From Agrypnia vestita (taxonomy: Eukaryota; Arthropoda; Insecta; Trichoptera; Phryganeidae): a DNA stretch of 64,000 nucleotides. Below the pieces are notes generated by a model. It did not search any database, was not told the DNA's origin, and saw nothing but the letters and a program-made list of their open reading frames with translations. Position 1 is the stretch's first letter. Every line of letters starts with the position of its first letter. The stretch lies in NCBI GenBank assembly GCA_016648135.1, contig JADDOH010002122.1, positions 186,001 to 250,000 on the forward strand. The letters run 5' to 3'. The translations under genes were made by a program, and so were the position numbers. This document shows positions 36,595 to 48,164 of this stretch, in pieces.

Positions 36595-37164
36595 CAGTCA
36601 TCACAAACCGAAGAACATCCAATAGCAATAGCAAAAATATTGACTCAAAATACCCAGAAGAAAATTGAGTGAAGATCAATATTTGCGCTCTTATCCAAAG
36701 AAAAACTTAAGACTCCGTTTAACTACGCACACCGCGGGAACATCGCCCGGCAGAATGAAATTTGGTTTTATAATTTTACTAAAATGTAAGACTGAACTAT
36801 TAGAATTTGTTACAGTGTTGAAATATGATTTAGTACTTGAAAAAAACACTCTTTAATACATTTTTGTTCGTTAATAAAATAAACAAGTGAATTTTCCAAA
36901 GTGTATTTACTGATGTGTGATATCAATAAGTGAAGTTAAATGGAGCCTTAAGTGATACATGAATCAGATTTTTATAATTTGGACAAAAATATAACACAAA
37001 AATATTAAGGTAGTATAATTTGATCGTTTTCCAGGAAATGAAATAAAAAAATTCTTGTGAAAAATGGAATATACGTCTGTAGAACTCATAGGGAGAAGAG
37101 CTTTAATCCAAGTGGAGGAATGTGTGCGGAGTTATGGTGAATGCGTCTGTGGGGGCTGCGGGGA

Positions 37165-37224
37165 CTAACGGCCTCTCGCCCACCGCAGCAGGGCGTCTGC
37201 CAGGACGTCCAGGTGCGCCTTGGT
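37165..37224 (-). CDS. jeb: Jelly belly (jeb), terminal coding exon
   Basis: This exon encodes the last 19 residues (TKAHLDVLADALLRWARGR) and a TAG stop. Jelly belly is a secreted ligand that activates the Alk receptor tyrosine kinase in insect visceral mesoderm and neurons. The minus-strand acceptor is TTGCAG just before ACC AAG, and it accepts phase 0, matching the phase-0 donor of the LDLa exon at 42754-42914. The join reads FYKT-TKAH. The short basic, helical end after the LDLa domain fits my memory of insect Jeb proteins, where this tail is strongly conserved; that memory, not a search, supports the name. The codons here are much more G/C-rich than the surroundings, as expected of an exon under selection. 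Nearby minus AATAAA words are at 36589 and 36557. Confidence 0.75.
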   Translation of the reverse strand, partial: TKAHLDVLADALLRWARGR

Positions 37225-39224
37225 CTGCAATCAGAACACTCGTTCTATAATTATAATATATTAACTCCACTGCCGGTCTTGAATGTAGAATAATCTTGGA
37301 AGTGAAGATTAACGCAATTGATGCAATCAAATCGAGCTGAAATACTGCACATGTCAATGCATTCTTACATACTCTGGGGTTACACATACACACACGCACA
37401 CAAAATATGCAAATTTATCTCAGGTTTTCGGGAAAGTACCTACTTTCTGTTACTAATCTAAAATTACTTAAATCACGGACACTTCGGAATTTATCTCTTT
37501 ATTTATAATTCCTACAAAACAAAAGCTGGTTGTTATTCTGTAAAACAATTTATTTAATAATAATTGTTATTTTATAATGGATTTATAGCTGGAACTATGG
37601 TTTTATGGCATTAAATAAATAAAAAATTAACTTAAGGCTTTTAATTTCAATATTAAACTGTAACACAAGCTACAGTAAGTATCATTATGTATGGGGTACG
37701 ATCTAATGGCAATCAGAGTACCGGATCACTAATGGCCCCCTTGTTCTTTCATCTTGTTATTATGTAATACACAAGAACATTTCTTATACTTTATGTTTTA
37801 TACAAAACGGCATATTTACGAGAATAATAATATATCAGAAAATTTTGTACATTAAATAACAGGGCATTTAATTTTCTTTCCAGATTAGAGATCTCTATAC
37901 TTCTCACAACAAAGTCGTTTTTAATCGTATACAATTTAATAATACTTAGGTACTATATCGTTACTATCATGATAAATCGAAGAAATTTATTTTGGACTCT
38001 CTCTAAATTAGTCATATTTTTTCACACTACGTACTAAAAAATATGAAAAAAGCCTTTTTTAAAAAAAAACGAATAATAAAATGATATAAAAAAGTATCCT
38101 TCAGGAAGTAATTATTTGCTCTTATACACACTAACTAAATCAATTTTTAACCTTTTTAAAATGTACACATTTTCTTTCCGCTTGCGTGGGCACTTCTTCC
38201 CCTACATATTTATGTAATCTATATCAATATCGTTGGCTAAAAATAGTTTTTTTTTTACTTTTGAGAACATTTAAATAGATACATTAAAAAAATTATTCAT
38301 GCAATATAATTTAAACTAAAAAATTTGTAATTCTTCCCTAAAGTGAAATTTGTTAAGTTATTGTGTCGCCTTATAAGACATATTTTTCTATTTGATTATA
38401 CAGAAATGTACGATTTCCGCTGGAGACGACAAATACATAAGCCTTTCAACGAGAGATATATACTTTGTGTATACATATAATACTTGCACGTCAACCGTGT
38501 GTACTTAGGACTCAGCTGTACGTACTTGCCACAGTTGGGGCGTGTTAGCATTGAAAACATCTTACCCTCGTAAAGGTGACGTCTCCAAAGATGTAAATGT
38601 CAGAATATTTTTCAATAAATTTATGTTACACGTTGCGGATAAACAAATCAGGATTTGGTTTCCTCTCCCTTCTGAAAAAGTAAAGCCTTCGGCTGTGTAA
38701 TAGTCGAACAGGTTCCATTAGATTTTACGCTCGCGTTTACGTATTTTTAAAAGTTGACAAATTTTCCAAAATCATTCCTCAAACCTTCTTTGTGACGAGG
38801 GTGAGCGCGTTCATATTTCGAAATTGGTATTCGAATTTATTTCTATACAAGTTTTTTTTCTTTTTTATTTTTAAATTGTATTAAGAAAAAATTATCATAG
38901 GATTGCAAAAATATTTTCTTAATGTGAAATATTATACCGCAATACTACACAGAAGATTTATCTTATGTAGTTTGTGAAAAACGATATCGTAATGTACATT
39001 TTGTGTGAGAAATACACACGCAGGTATGTATATACTTATCGCTACCTAGACTACACGGACTGGGAAATGAGTACAGAAAGTTTGCAGGCGTATTCCATGA
39101 CAACACTTTAAACTTCTCAAAAACTGTTGAGAAAATGCTGCCGATTCTGAGACAGTGATAGTTTCTATATTCACTCACTCACTCACTCACTCACATATAA
39201 TTATTCACTATTTTACTCATACCA

Positions 39225-39745
39225 GATATCAGAGTGGGATGAGTACCTACAACTGGAAAATGTACCCAACTTTACCTATCTAGGCAGTATCCTAACATCA
39301 AATTCCTCACTTGATGATGAACTGAAGAACCGTCTAAAAAATACTTCAGCGGCTGTCGCCAAACTAAATGACAGAGTCTTCAATAGCAGAGATATTATCA
39401 GCAAACAAAGATATCGGTCTACAAATTTATTGTGCTTCCCATACTTCTGTATGGAATGGAGGCTTGGGTACTCTACAGAAGACACGTTAGGAGTCTGGAC
39501 ATGTTCCACCAACGATTCCTTCGACGCATTCTACAGATCCACTGGACTGACCATATATCTAACATTACAGTTTTGCGGCGCTCTAAATGTCAACCAATTG
39601 AAGACATGATCGTGGATCGTGGCTATTTTCCCATCGCAAAGCTCATGAGAAGCGCAGCAACAACAATTAAGTCAGAATGGCGAGGGGATCCTCGATCACG
39701 AGGCTCGGCTACAACAACAATAAAAATTTTACTCAAAAGTTTGTT
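39225..39745 (+). mobile_element. LINE pol fragment, decayed, inside the jeb intron
   Basis: The plus frame gives FTYLGSILTSNSSLDDELKN, then AAVAKLNDRVFNSRDI; after a frameshift the frame at 39432 continues LPILLYGMEAWVLYRRHVR, LDMFHQRFLRRIL and IHWTDHISNITVLRR. This is the post-catalytic region (YLGS, LLYG.EAW, RRIL.I.W.D..SN) of insect non-LTR reverse transcriptases. The RT core is absent and the frame is broken. It is antisense to jeb. Confidence 0.8.
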
Positions 39746-40558
39746 GGGTTAAATTTTTTGGATCATATAGTGTTTTATGCAATTTATTCTCTGGGTAATT
39801 TTTTTTACAGAATTATTTTTTCCATAATTAACTGATTTATTTAAAAATATATTTACACTAAATGATTTTAATTTTTGATTGTTATTTTGTTTGCTGAATT
39901 GTGTACTTTTTCTCAAAAGTGTTTTAGCTGTAAAGATATTTTTTAGTATTTTTTTCAAACATCCTTTGCATTGTGTGTACACACAAAAAACATTAAATTA
40001 AACAAATTAAATTGAATAAATATTAAAACATTTTTATTGTTAAAAAGCAATATAAGGACGTTTCAATTTTGGATAATAAGTCTCGCTGTGATTCATCATA
40101 CCTACCGTATGATTGGACGATTATTACTTTTGCATCCACTGTGTGAAAGATTCGCTGCAGTTTATCAGATATATTTTCTACGCCCCGAAAGATGATTCGC
40201 CTTAAGGATCTCTTAAAAAGGCATTTGATATGACAGTCAAACTTCAAGGAATAAATATCACTCCAGGAGAGCTCTTAAAGGAATGGTTCAAATTATTACA
40301 ATTTACGGACACTTAATTAAGGAAATGTACATAAACTGTAATGAAATCCTTGCGTTTAAACTGTAAATGCAGTTTTGCAAGAGGTAAAAACAAAATGGCA
40401 ACAATAAAAAAAATAAAAGAAAACATAGAGAAAAATCAAGAGCCATTTGTGGAATACGAAATCAATGCAAAAACGAGAGGGAAAGTTTTTTTATAACAAT
40501 AAATTCTATAGCTAGAACTTCAACATATGCAGTTTATGTTGATTGCTAGGTACAGAAT

Positions 40559-40861
40559 TTGACTAGAAGAAACCAGATCATAATAGCAAAACAAGGTTTA
40601 AAAACAGTGGTAGAAAAAATATATAAAAGCAGCGCTAAAAATACAATAGAAATAAATACAGCTGAAACATCCACAGCACATCTGTCGATTTTAACCGAAT
40701 CTACTTCTGATGAAGAAAAGGATGATTTTGAAAATGAGATTGATAAAAAAAAAAGAAGTGCGACCAAAATCAATTTAGTGGATAAAGATGCCTCAGATGA
40801 CGAAGATTTCATGAACGATTGTAAAGCAATGGAAGAAATGGGGTGTTTTAAAATAAAATGA
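40559..40861 (+). other. Unassigned acidic open frame (100 codons)
   Basis: The open stretch begins with TTG rather than ATG in the given frame start and encodes a charged, low-complexity protein with an acidic segment (STSDEEKDDFENEIDKKKRS) and a second acidic cluster (DASDDEDFMND). Sequence upstream (40391-40500) has another charged frame starting MATIKKIKENIEKN. Together they look like the C-terminal part of a transposon protein, but I cannot name a family. It lies antisense in the jeb intron. Confidence 0.25.
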
Positions 40862-41950
40862 ACTTTTGAGGGAATTAAACACTACCTAAGAATGCTGCAC
40901 TTAAATTTACATCAAGTGATCTGCGTTCCTCACTCAAACCCGATGACATTTTATTTTAAGGAGCCGCTTCGAAGCCAGAGTCAGAGCCAATATTCAAACC
41001 TCGGCTACCGCTCACTCTTACGATATGCATATTTTTCTAAGGAATCGCTTAAATAATATCGCTTTATAATATGAGTTAAAAAATATTGAGAAAAATTCCA
41101 TTGTTACTTTTTCTTGATAGGTAATAAAAATGTATAAAGTTTACAATAAAGATCCAATATTTACTTTCACATCACCCTCGCAAAATATGATTTCACGAAA
41201 TTTATAAAACAAATTAAAAACTGGACCCGTGGTCAAATTTTAATTATGCAAAAGTAGAAGTACCGAACAATTATTACGACCCCTTTTGTGAGCGTTTCGA
41301 AGTCACGTTTCACGAGTTTTATGACATTGTTTTCATATTAGGTAATCACGTGATGCTACAGTGTTGACTGACCTCGATAATGCGTCCTTTGAAAAGCTTC
41401 GCACCTGTTTTTGATTTGAATTTTAAGTGAAAGCATTTTTATTGTAAGGGTTTAACCAAAAACTCGTATAAACCTTCTTGTTCAGCGTTACTTTTTACGC
41501 CGTCGGCAAAGTTTTATGCAAAACAATTATTGCGCAATCACAAAACGTAAAAACTTGTAAATTTTTAAAACTTTCACTTGTGTAAATTTTGTACAACCTT
41601 GCGAGTGACATTTGTAGTGATACTACTCGCTGGTGATAGAAGATAGCCTAATCACAGCAATGCTCTTTGAAACCACTTTATCACTGAATAGTCTGATCAT
41701 TTTAAGATTATTAGATTTGCAGGAAGCAGTTTAGATTATAACATATAAGAAAAGAGAGATTGAATGCATCAAATTTATTTAAGGATACACTCTATTCAAG
41801 TTTACCAATTGATAGATAAAAAAATAGGTATTAATAAAGAAAAATACGACGAAATAGTAATAACTACTTGTAACACATTAATATAATACTAACAATTTCT
41901 TTTTTTTTTCTATTAGTTGAGCAACTTTGTAGATTGACATTTTAAAAAAT

Positions 41951-42604
41951 TAATTTTATTATTTGTTTAATCTACTTATATTCATTGATTACACCTACAT
42001 GTTTCGGAAAAACCTTTCCATCGTCAGGGTGTTTTATGAATGTCAAAATATCAAAATGAATGACCTATTTTGTTTTTTGGTTTTCAACAAAAACAATTCA
42101 GATGTTTATAAACTTTCGTGCAAAGAAGATTGTACAGCGTTTTATATTGAAAAAACTGGCCGAAATTTTAATGTAGGGAGCATTTGAGATGTCTGGAATA
42201 ATCATGATTTTCAAATCATTTATTAGAAAATGATCACGGTTTTGATAAAAATTTAGGACATTCTAATTTACACAGAAATAATTTTGGTCTTAAATTTAAC
42301 AATTAAGAATCATTAGAAATTAGTAAAGCATGTAAAAGTAAAAAAATATTTACTACTACTCATAAATTAAATTTAACTACTAGTCCAATTATAAATATAT
42401 TTTCCGATAATGTTGTGTAATCGAGAACTTTTCAGCAATAATATTAAAATATTTTTTTTAATAATTCAAAAAGCCAAAAAACAAAAGACATCATTCATTT
42501 TGATATTTTGACATTCACGAAACACCCTGACGATGGAGAGGTTTTTCCGAAATATGTACATGTAATTAATGAATATAAGTAGATTAAAACACACAATAAA
42601 ATTA
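41951..42604. mobile_element. Long-arm foldback element (654 bp) with hammerhead-like arms
   Basis: Left arm 41951 to about 42091 and right arm about 42460-42604 are inverted copies roughly 140 bases long. They share AATCTACTTATATTCATT, GTTTCGGAAAAACC, CGTCAGGGTGTTT and ATTTTGTTTTTTGG. Each arm holds CTGACGA, a hairpin and GAAAC. The minus-strand motif at 41991-42032 has flush flanks ACACC/GGTGT and an ACATGT palindrome. The centre is AT-rich and non-coding. The element sits in the jeb intron close to the LDLa exon. Confidence 0.8.
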
Positions 42605-42753
42605 TTTTTTTTCTAACAATTTCTACTTATAAATAATGATCTTATAGTGAAACATCCGCAGGTTGCCATTAAAGAAAGGTGACTATTGTCTATGCTGTTG
42701 ATTAGAAAGAAGTGTTGAGAAAAAGAACCGTGTGGTTTTGACGAGTTACTTAC

Positions 42754-42914
42754 CGTTTTGTAGAACATGCAAGCCTGGCGGTCCTCGTCCTCGCCCGCCG
42801 GGCAGTCGATGAACCCGTCGCAGAGCACGTGGTCGTCTATGCAGCGGTAGCGGCCTTGGCGGTCCGGGGTGGGGCACGCGAACCGCTCCATGCCGTCCGC
42901 CGCCGGGGGGCACT
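42754..42914 (-). CDS. jeb: Jelly belly (jeb), LDLa-domain exon
   Basis: This 161-bp internal exon is bounded on the minus strand by a TTACAG acceptor (exon starts at 42914) and a GTAAGT donor (exon ends at 42754). After a split codon (xAG) it encodes 53 residues. They form one LDL-receptor class A module with six cysteines in the standard order (spacing 11-10-6-5-10): C-PPAADGMERFA-C, RYR-C-IDDHVL-C-DGFID-C, then the acidic PAGEDEDRQA-C. It ends in MFYKT. The acidic residues after the fourth cysteine are the usual calcium ligands. The module and the following exon match my recollection of Jelly belly, whose LDLa domain binds Alk. Another single-LDLa secreted protein is the main alternative. 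The 5' exons were not located. Confidence 0.75.
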
Positions 42915-43034
42915 CTGTAACGAGACATCGCGTTATCCTCTGGTCGGATGGTCTCCTGGCAGACGCATTTCTTCAGAGGGGCAATATTTTGTGATTTGGG
43001 AACAGTGGTGGTTTTAAAAAACACAGACGTGGGT

Positions 43035-43085
43035 TTATATTATATATATATATATATATATATTATATTATTATATATTATATAC
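43035..43085. repeat. (TA)n microsatellite
   Basis: Alternating TA with TTA interruptions, directly before the minisatellite element that starts at 43086. Such A/T targets are common insertion sites for this class of element. Confidence 0.9.
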
Positions 43086-43749
43086 TAGCTGTTCGTATCC
43101 GGCATTGCACGGGTTAAGGATTAAGTTGAAAATAAATTTGTGGGGAGGAAACAAAGGTTTGATTCGAACGGTATAGATTTGCATGGAAAATATATCAGGG
43201 GGAGGAGAAAAGGTAAAAGGGGAGGGAGGAAATATAGCCTATATTACCTGCGTCCTAAAGAATAAGTTTCCAAATTTTGAGTTCGATCGGTAGAACGGTA
43301 CAGATTTGAATCAAAAATATGTCAGGGGGAGGGGAAGGGATAAAATAATAGGAGGGAAATATCGCCTGTGTTACCCGCTGAGTCCTAAAGAATAAGGTCC
43401 AAATTTTGAGTCCGATCGGTCAAACGGTACAGATTTGCATCGAAAATATGTCATGGGGAGGGGAAGGGGTGTGAGAATAGGGGGGAAATATCGCCTATGT
43501 TATCCGCTGAGTCTTAAAGAATAAGTTTCCAAATTTTGAGTCCGATCGGTCAAATAGTACAGATTTGCATCGAAAATATGTCAGGGGGAGGGCGAGGAGT
43601 ATGATAATAGGGGGGAAATTTTATCTATGTTACCCGCCGGGTCCCAAAGCGTAAGTATGCAAAATTTGAATCGAATCGGACAAACGGTGTGGATTTGTAT
43701 AGAGAACAGACAGACAGACAGACAGACTTTGAGTTTTATAGGTATAGAT
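43086..43749 (+). mobile_element. Minisatellite-bearing non-autonomous element, copy 3
   Basis: Starts CTAGCTGTTCGTATCCGGCA with TTGCACGGGTTAAGG and ends (GACA)n, TTTGAGTTTTATAGGTATAG. Internal units begin at about 43253, 43383, 43512 and 43642, spaced 129-130 bases. They carry AATAAGKTTCCAAATTTTGA, CGATCGGTCAAACGGTA, GAAAATATGTCA and a GGGGGAGGG run. This is the most regular of the three copies. It lies upstream of the LDLa exon in the gene's sense. No coding capacity. Confidence 0.8.
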
Positions 43750-44063
43750 CTACATATACTATAAATAAAAATGTAAATGTTTGTACAAAATCGCTAATCT
43801 CTGAAAGTTCTTCACCGATTGATTTGAAATTTTGACACAACGTTCCATTCTAATTCGCACAAATTATTTGAAAAAAAGGCGCCGGTACCTACCCTATCAA
43901 TATTCATACCTGTTCTCATCCCTGAAATTATCATGATTAAAAACATACATTCACAGTTTATCAATATTTATTGATCAATAATATTGAAGGAGTTTTATTG
44001 ATAGTCCGAATTGATAGTCCGAATATTTTATTGAAGTATCACGTTTATTATGTTTGATATATA

Positions 44064-44533
44064 TGTTACAGTGAATTTGTATTTCTGGTGAGTCTAAATT
44101 TTCATTGGCATTTTAGTGAAATTATATTCAAGGTCATTTTTATTATATCCAAACAGATTTTCACCAATAGAAATCAATACAAACTAGTGAAAAATATTTT
44201 AACTGATATCTTACTAGTGAAATTATATTGGTTTCCGAACTGTCACTAAAATTAAATTTGACAGATCATGACAAATGTCTATTTGCGGATTGAGATTGAC
44301 CTCTTAGAATAACAATTTAAGATTCAAGTTATGGCGTGAAAAGGTTCTTACTGCATTATTCATTTCTTTTGTGCATATCAACTTTATATCTATACCGGAT
44401 AATCTAACCTCAGCTTTGAGAAATGCGTGCATTCGTGGACAAAATATAGTTTCACCGATACTGCTCGACCGGGTAAAATATATTTCTACTAGTGAAAATA
44501 TAGACTCACTAGAAATACAAATTCACTGTAACA
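44064..44533. mobile_element. 470-bp TIR element (MITE)
   Basis: Left end TGTTACAGTGAATTTGTATT and the reverse complement of the right end agree over about 40 bases (TTTCTRGTGAGTCTA follows). The interior repeats a CTAGTGAAA word several times (near 44184, 44213, 44490). No transposase and no clear target duplication. Confidence 0.75.
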
Positions 44534-44841
44534 CATAGGTAAATATATACATTGGTTCACATAGGTACATATAAGCATTGGGCTGGCATTTAGATCCAGA
44601 TAGCCGATAAATGTTTAAGTGACGTTAATGATATTTTGAAAGTACAATCGATGTTTCTTTTGAGATAATAATTATATAAATTACTGTTTTAAATCACCTT
44701 AGTTCATAGCATGTGCAGTACCGCAAAAGTTAAATTGCTAGTTTCGTTCGATTGTCAAATTTTATCGGAGAGCGCAAAAAGTGAATTTCATTAAATTACG
44801 ACTTATTTATGTGATTTCCTTCTCCATTAAATCGTTTAATG

Positions 44842-45640
44842 CAGAGGTCGGCAAAGTGCGGCTCCGGAGCCGCATGCAGTGCGCCGAGGGTGTCGGTCGG
44901 GAAGGGAAAGGAAACGCAATTTTTCCGATGTTAGAAGCAGTCATTTCTTTTTTATTCAAGATTTTGAATGGGAAACGTTGTTGGAAACACTTTTTCAAAA
45001 CAGCCATTTTAAATATGAGGGAAGCATTTCTCAGCAGGTTTCAGGAAATAAAAAATAACAGAACGACCTTAGCATTCGTCAAAAACCCTCTAATGCTACG
45101 ATAACCGATTTTAAATTTTCTCCTTTTGGCATTGACATTGGTAACATTGAAAATTGCTGGATTTTAAAAAAAAACAAGGAAATATAGACCTCTAAATTGG
45201 AAAGTCTTTGTGTTGATTTGGAAATATTTTAAAAGAACAAATGTGAGCTTAGTTCTCAATACAAGTGATCTGCTTTAAAAGACCTGGAAAAAGAAGAAGA
45301 AAAGTTATTGATGAGAACCTGGAATGGCGCCTAAAATTGAGAATAATAACATACAAACCTGACTTACTCAAACTTTCCTTGGAGATGCAAGCGCATTGTT
45401 TGTCAGTCGTTGTCATGATTTAAATTTATGGATTAATTAATTACATATTATTTTTTATCAATGAATAAAATCATTATTAAGTATGAAATCAAATTTAATT
45501 GAGTGTACCCGTAATTTAATAAGTTCTAAAATTATAATAAAGTTTTACTAAATCAATAAACAGATTTGGCTTTCAAAGATTTTTTAAATCGTTGTAATGT
45601 ACATATTTGGCTCTTTGGTTAATAAGTTTGCCAACCACTG
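44842..45640 (+). mobile_element. hAT element (799 bp) with perfect 8-bp target duplication
   Basis: GTTTAATG flanks both sides (44834-44841 and 45641-45648). Ends CAGAGGTCGGCAAA and TTTGCCAACCACTG are imperfect inverted repeats of hAT style, and the CGGAGCCGCATGC word follows the left end. The interior is a deleted, stop-containing transposase remnant. The frame at 44781-45104 ends TTLAFVKNPL, then DFKFSPFGIDIGNIE, LESLCVDLEIF, KNKCELSSQY and LMRTWNGA follow. These resemble the ZBED/GTF2IRD2-like hAT group. The RNase H catalytic residues and the BED finger are lost. Confidence 0.85.
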
Positions 45641-45738
45641 GTTTAATGTATTCTTTATTTTTTTCGAGGTTCACTAAAGTTAAGTTCTCTGAGGTATTTT
45701 TGGAACCATATATTCAATAAGGGAGACTTTTATGCCCA

Positions 45739-45905
45739 CTGGACCAAGGCGGCCGCCGTTGTCCAATGGCTTCTTATTCCGAAGGTTCCAGATTCAATTT
45801 CTGGTGAGGACACATATATCTATTTGATTTTATCAAGCCTGGGTATTTTTGTGGAAGTGTTTCACTACATTAATTGGGTCTCGTGGCCTGTTGTAATAAT
45901 TAAAT
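45739..45905 (+). mobile_element. tRNA-derived SINE, family S2
   Basis: GCGGCCGCCGTTGTCCAATG followed by a B-box-like GGTTCCAGATTCAATTTCTG and the tail word GCCTGGGTATTTTTGTGG. The same plan, inverted, occurs at 51850-51978 (GCCTGGGTGTTTTG near one end, GGTTCCGGGTCCGATTCCCA near the other). Head degenerate. Confidence 0.6.
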
Positions 45906-46741
45906 TTAAAAATGAAAAGCTTTGTACGCCTAACCACGTTGTAACAACTTAAACAAAACTAATCAATAAGGAAAGAGGTTATCAGTCACCGTTCTTAAAT
46001 TTATATCAAATTCGAACACGCTATATTTCATAACATCCGAATAATATATTATACAATATTATACATATTAACTTTTATAGTTTTTTCTTTTTCATTTAAC
46101 TCCAAGTCCACATGTAAAAACGTGTATTTTACGGGGGTATTACGAGCCCGCTCCGCTCGCTTAAGGAAGAGAGCTTAAGCTCGAGCGAGACGCTTGAAAT
46201 AGAAGCCCTTTTAGAACAGCACTCCCCTGCGACATAGCAATTGAAGAATTAAATAGTTAATTTACTTTGAAACGTCACCTCTGTACATGGTCTTAGAACT
46301 AACATAACAAGAATCTCAGGAGCACTATTCTCTGAATATATCCTACTCATTTACTAATTGGAGAGATGCTCTCTTTTACTTGATTTTCATTTGGGATTCA
46401 TTGTGTAGAATTCTTGAAAATTAAATTAATGTAAACATTTTGAATTTTTTTTAAGTAAAAAAATTAATGTTTAAGTGGACGAATATTGTCATTTTACATG
46501 TATAGCCAAACTTAAAACAGCTGTCCTATAAAATTTCTTTTGTGTAGATGTCCTTTTTTACGTAGAGACTGTCGATATATAATGTGACACAATGTAAAGC
46601 TAATTCAATTAATGTATATTCAAGCGGAAAGAAGTCACAATTTTTTTTATTAAAACTGATTGATGATACGGGCGACATGTATATATTTACAAAGGTGTTC
46701 CTATTATTTGCATGATAACCTATTCATTTAAATTTAATGGA

Positions 46742-47186
46742 ATAAAAAAACTAACCCATAAAAACCAAGTTTTAATTATACTCCCTTTCTCATTTACTAG
46801 TGGAAACTGGTTTGGCGCTTAACCTACGCGTTGGGCTTCGGTCGGGCGACGCTACGAAAGGGAGTAATAAAATTTTTCCAAAAATCCAAAATTATACTAT
46901 AATCAGGTTTGGTGTCTACCATATGCATTGGAATCTCCATACAACTTAGTAAGTTGTATGAAAAAACCTTTAAAAATTTCTAAAAATCCAAAATTATACT
47001 ATAATTATCAATTTTTTTAACGAAAATTTGATAGATCTCTTTGATCGTCGCCACGAGTCTGCTTGCAAAGTTTCAGCTCGGTTGGATCACGGTAAAAGGG
47101 TTAAAAATCGATCCAAAGTTTTTTCTTTTTTCGTCAAGCAAGCAAGCAATTAGACGCTATGAGTTAAAAGAAAGGGAGTAAAAAGA
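46742..47186. mobile_element. ACTCCCTTTC-family element, copy B
   Basis: Contains ACTCCCTTTCTCATTTACTA near 46780 and the inverted AAAAGAAAGGGAGTAAAAA near 47166-47184, with the family core (GTCGCCACGAGTCTGCTTGC, AAGTTTCAGCTCG) between. The flanking AACCCATAAAAACCAAG word is shared with copy C, so the true element end may lie slightly outside the TIRs. Confidence 0.7.
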
Positions 47187-47189
47187 GTA

Positions 47190-48160
47190 TATTTATTATT
47201 GTTACAAGCCTTTAGCGGGGCATCGGTAACCAGTCACGAAATAATCACACATAGTTTTGCCACTTTTGGGAAGCCCGGATGTGAATCTGAGATTCAGTCG
47301 CTTCTATTTTGTCTTTCTTGTTGTCTAGTTTGTCATCTGTATTTTTGCGAGACCGTGAAATTTCTAATGAATATCAAATTTATCTGGAATCACTTGTTCT
47401 ATCTCATTCATTTATGTTGAGACAGGCAACACTTTGTTTCGTATAACACATTACTTGGATTTATAAGAGAAATAAATCTTCTTTTAGTCATATTTCTCAC
47501 GATTTAGGGTCGTGACTACCTTGATATCTTTTAATAAATGGAGCCTCTTTGAGATACTCAAACTTCAGAAAAGTGCATTGTTCCATTAGTGTGAATTATG
47601 GTCCCTCTTTATCTAAATAGGTCTAACGCGTAGTGGATCAACCACGAGGTCTTCTGTCAGATGAATTTCCCACCTCTCTCCAGAAGAATTTCCCACCTCT
47701 CTCCAGAATTTAATTGTCTAAGCTCTCATTATAAACAAACATTGCAGAGTTCACGGTGGCATAAGTCGGAATTTGATGTTGCATCTCTCACGACTGAGGA
47801 TCGTAATCTTCGTGACTTCCCGTCCTGCGAACCCTGACGCTGTCACCAGAGAAGCGTCTGTAGCTTTTTCCACTTGGTCGGTTCAACGAGTGGGAGATCT
47901 TTCTCGTCCTCTTTGACCCGCGATGTGGCCCACCACAAAAAGCTTCTCTAAGCTAAGAAAAGTAAAAAAAAATGAGGATTCATCTCAGACAAGTGGTGGT
48001 GTTGTTTTATGTTTAGTGTTAGCAATATGGACCGTCTTGTTTTACATGCTATCCAGAGAGTTCGAAACATGCTTCGTCAAGGTTACGTTTTGAATCTGAA
48101 AATTATTTCATAGTATGCTGTGATTTTATTGCTACGACGTCTTTTCTGCTGTTATCTTCT
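47190..48160. other. No gene recognised; probable old repeat
   Basis: Contains a 23-bp tandem duplication (GAATTTCCCACCTCTCTCC at about 47661 and 47684). CACGA plus ACTYAGGRTCGTRA words near 47500 and 47797 suggest a dispersed repeat. No coding motif found. Confidence 0.4.
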
Positions 48161-48164
48161 TCTT

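Larger units (their letters stand above)
37225..42753 (-). other. jeb last intron (about 5.5 kb)
   Basis: Bounded by a GTAAGT donor (42753-42748, minus strand) and a TTGCAG acceptor (ends 37225). It contains a LINE relic at 39225-39740, an acidic open frame at 40559-40861 and a 654-bp foldback element at 41951-42604 only about 150 bases from the donor. 37240-39220 and 40870-41940 hold nothing recognisable. Confidence 0.65.
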
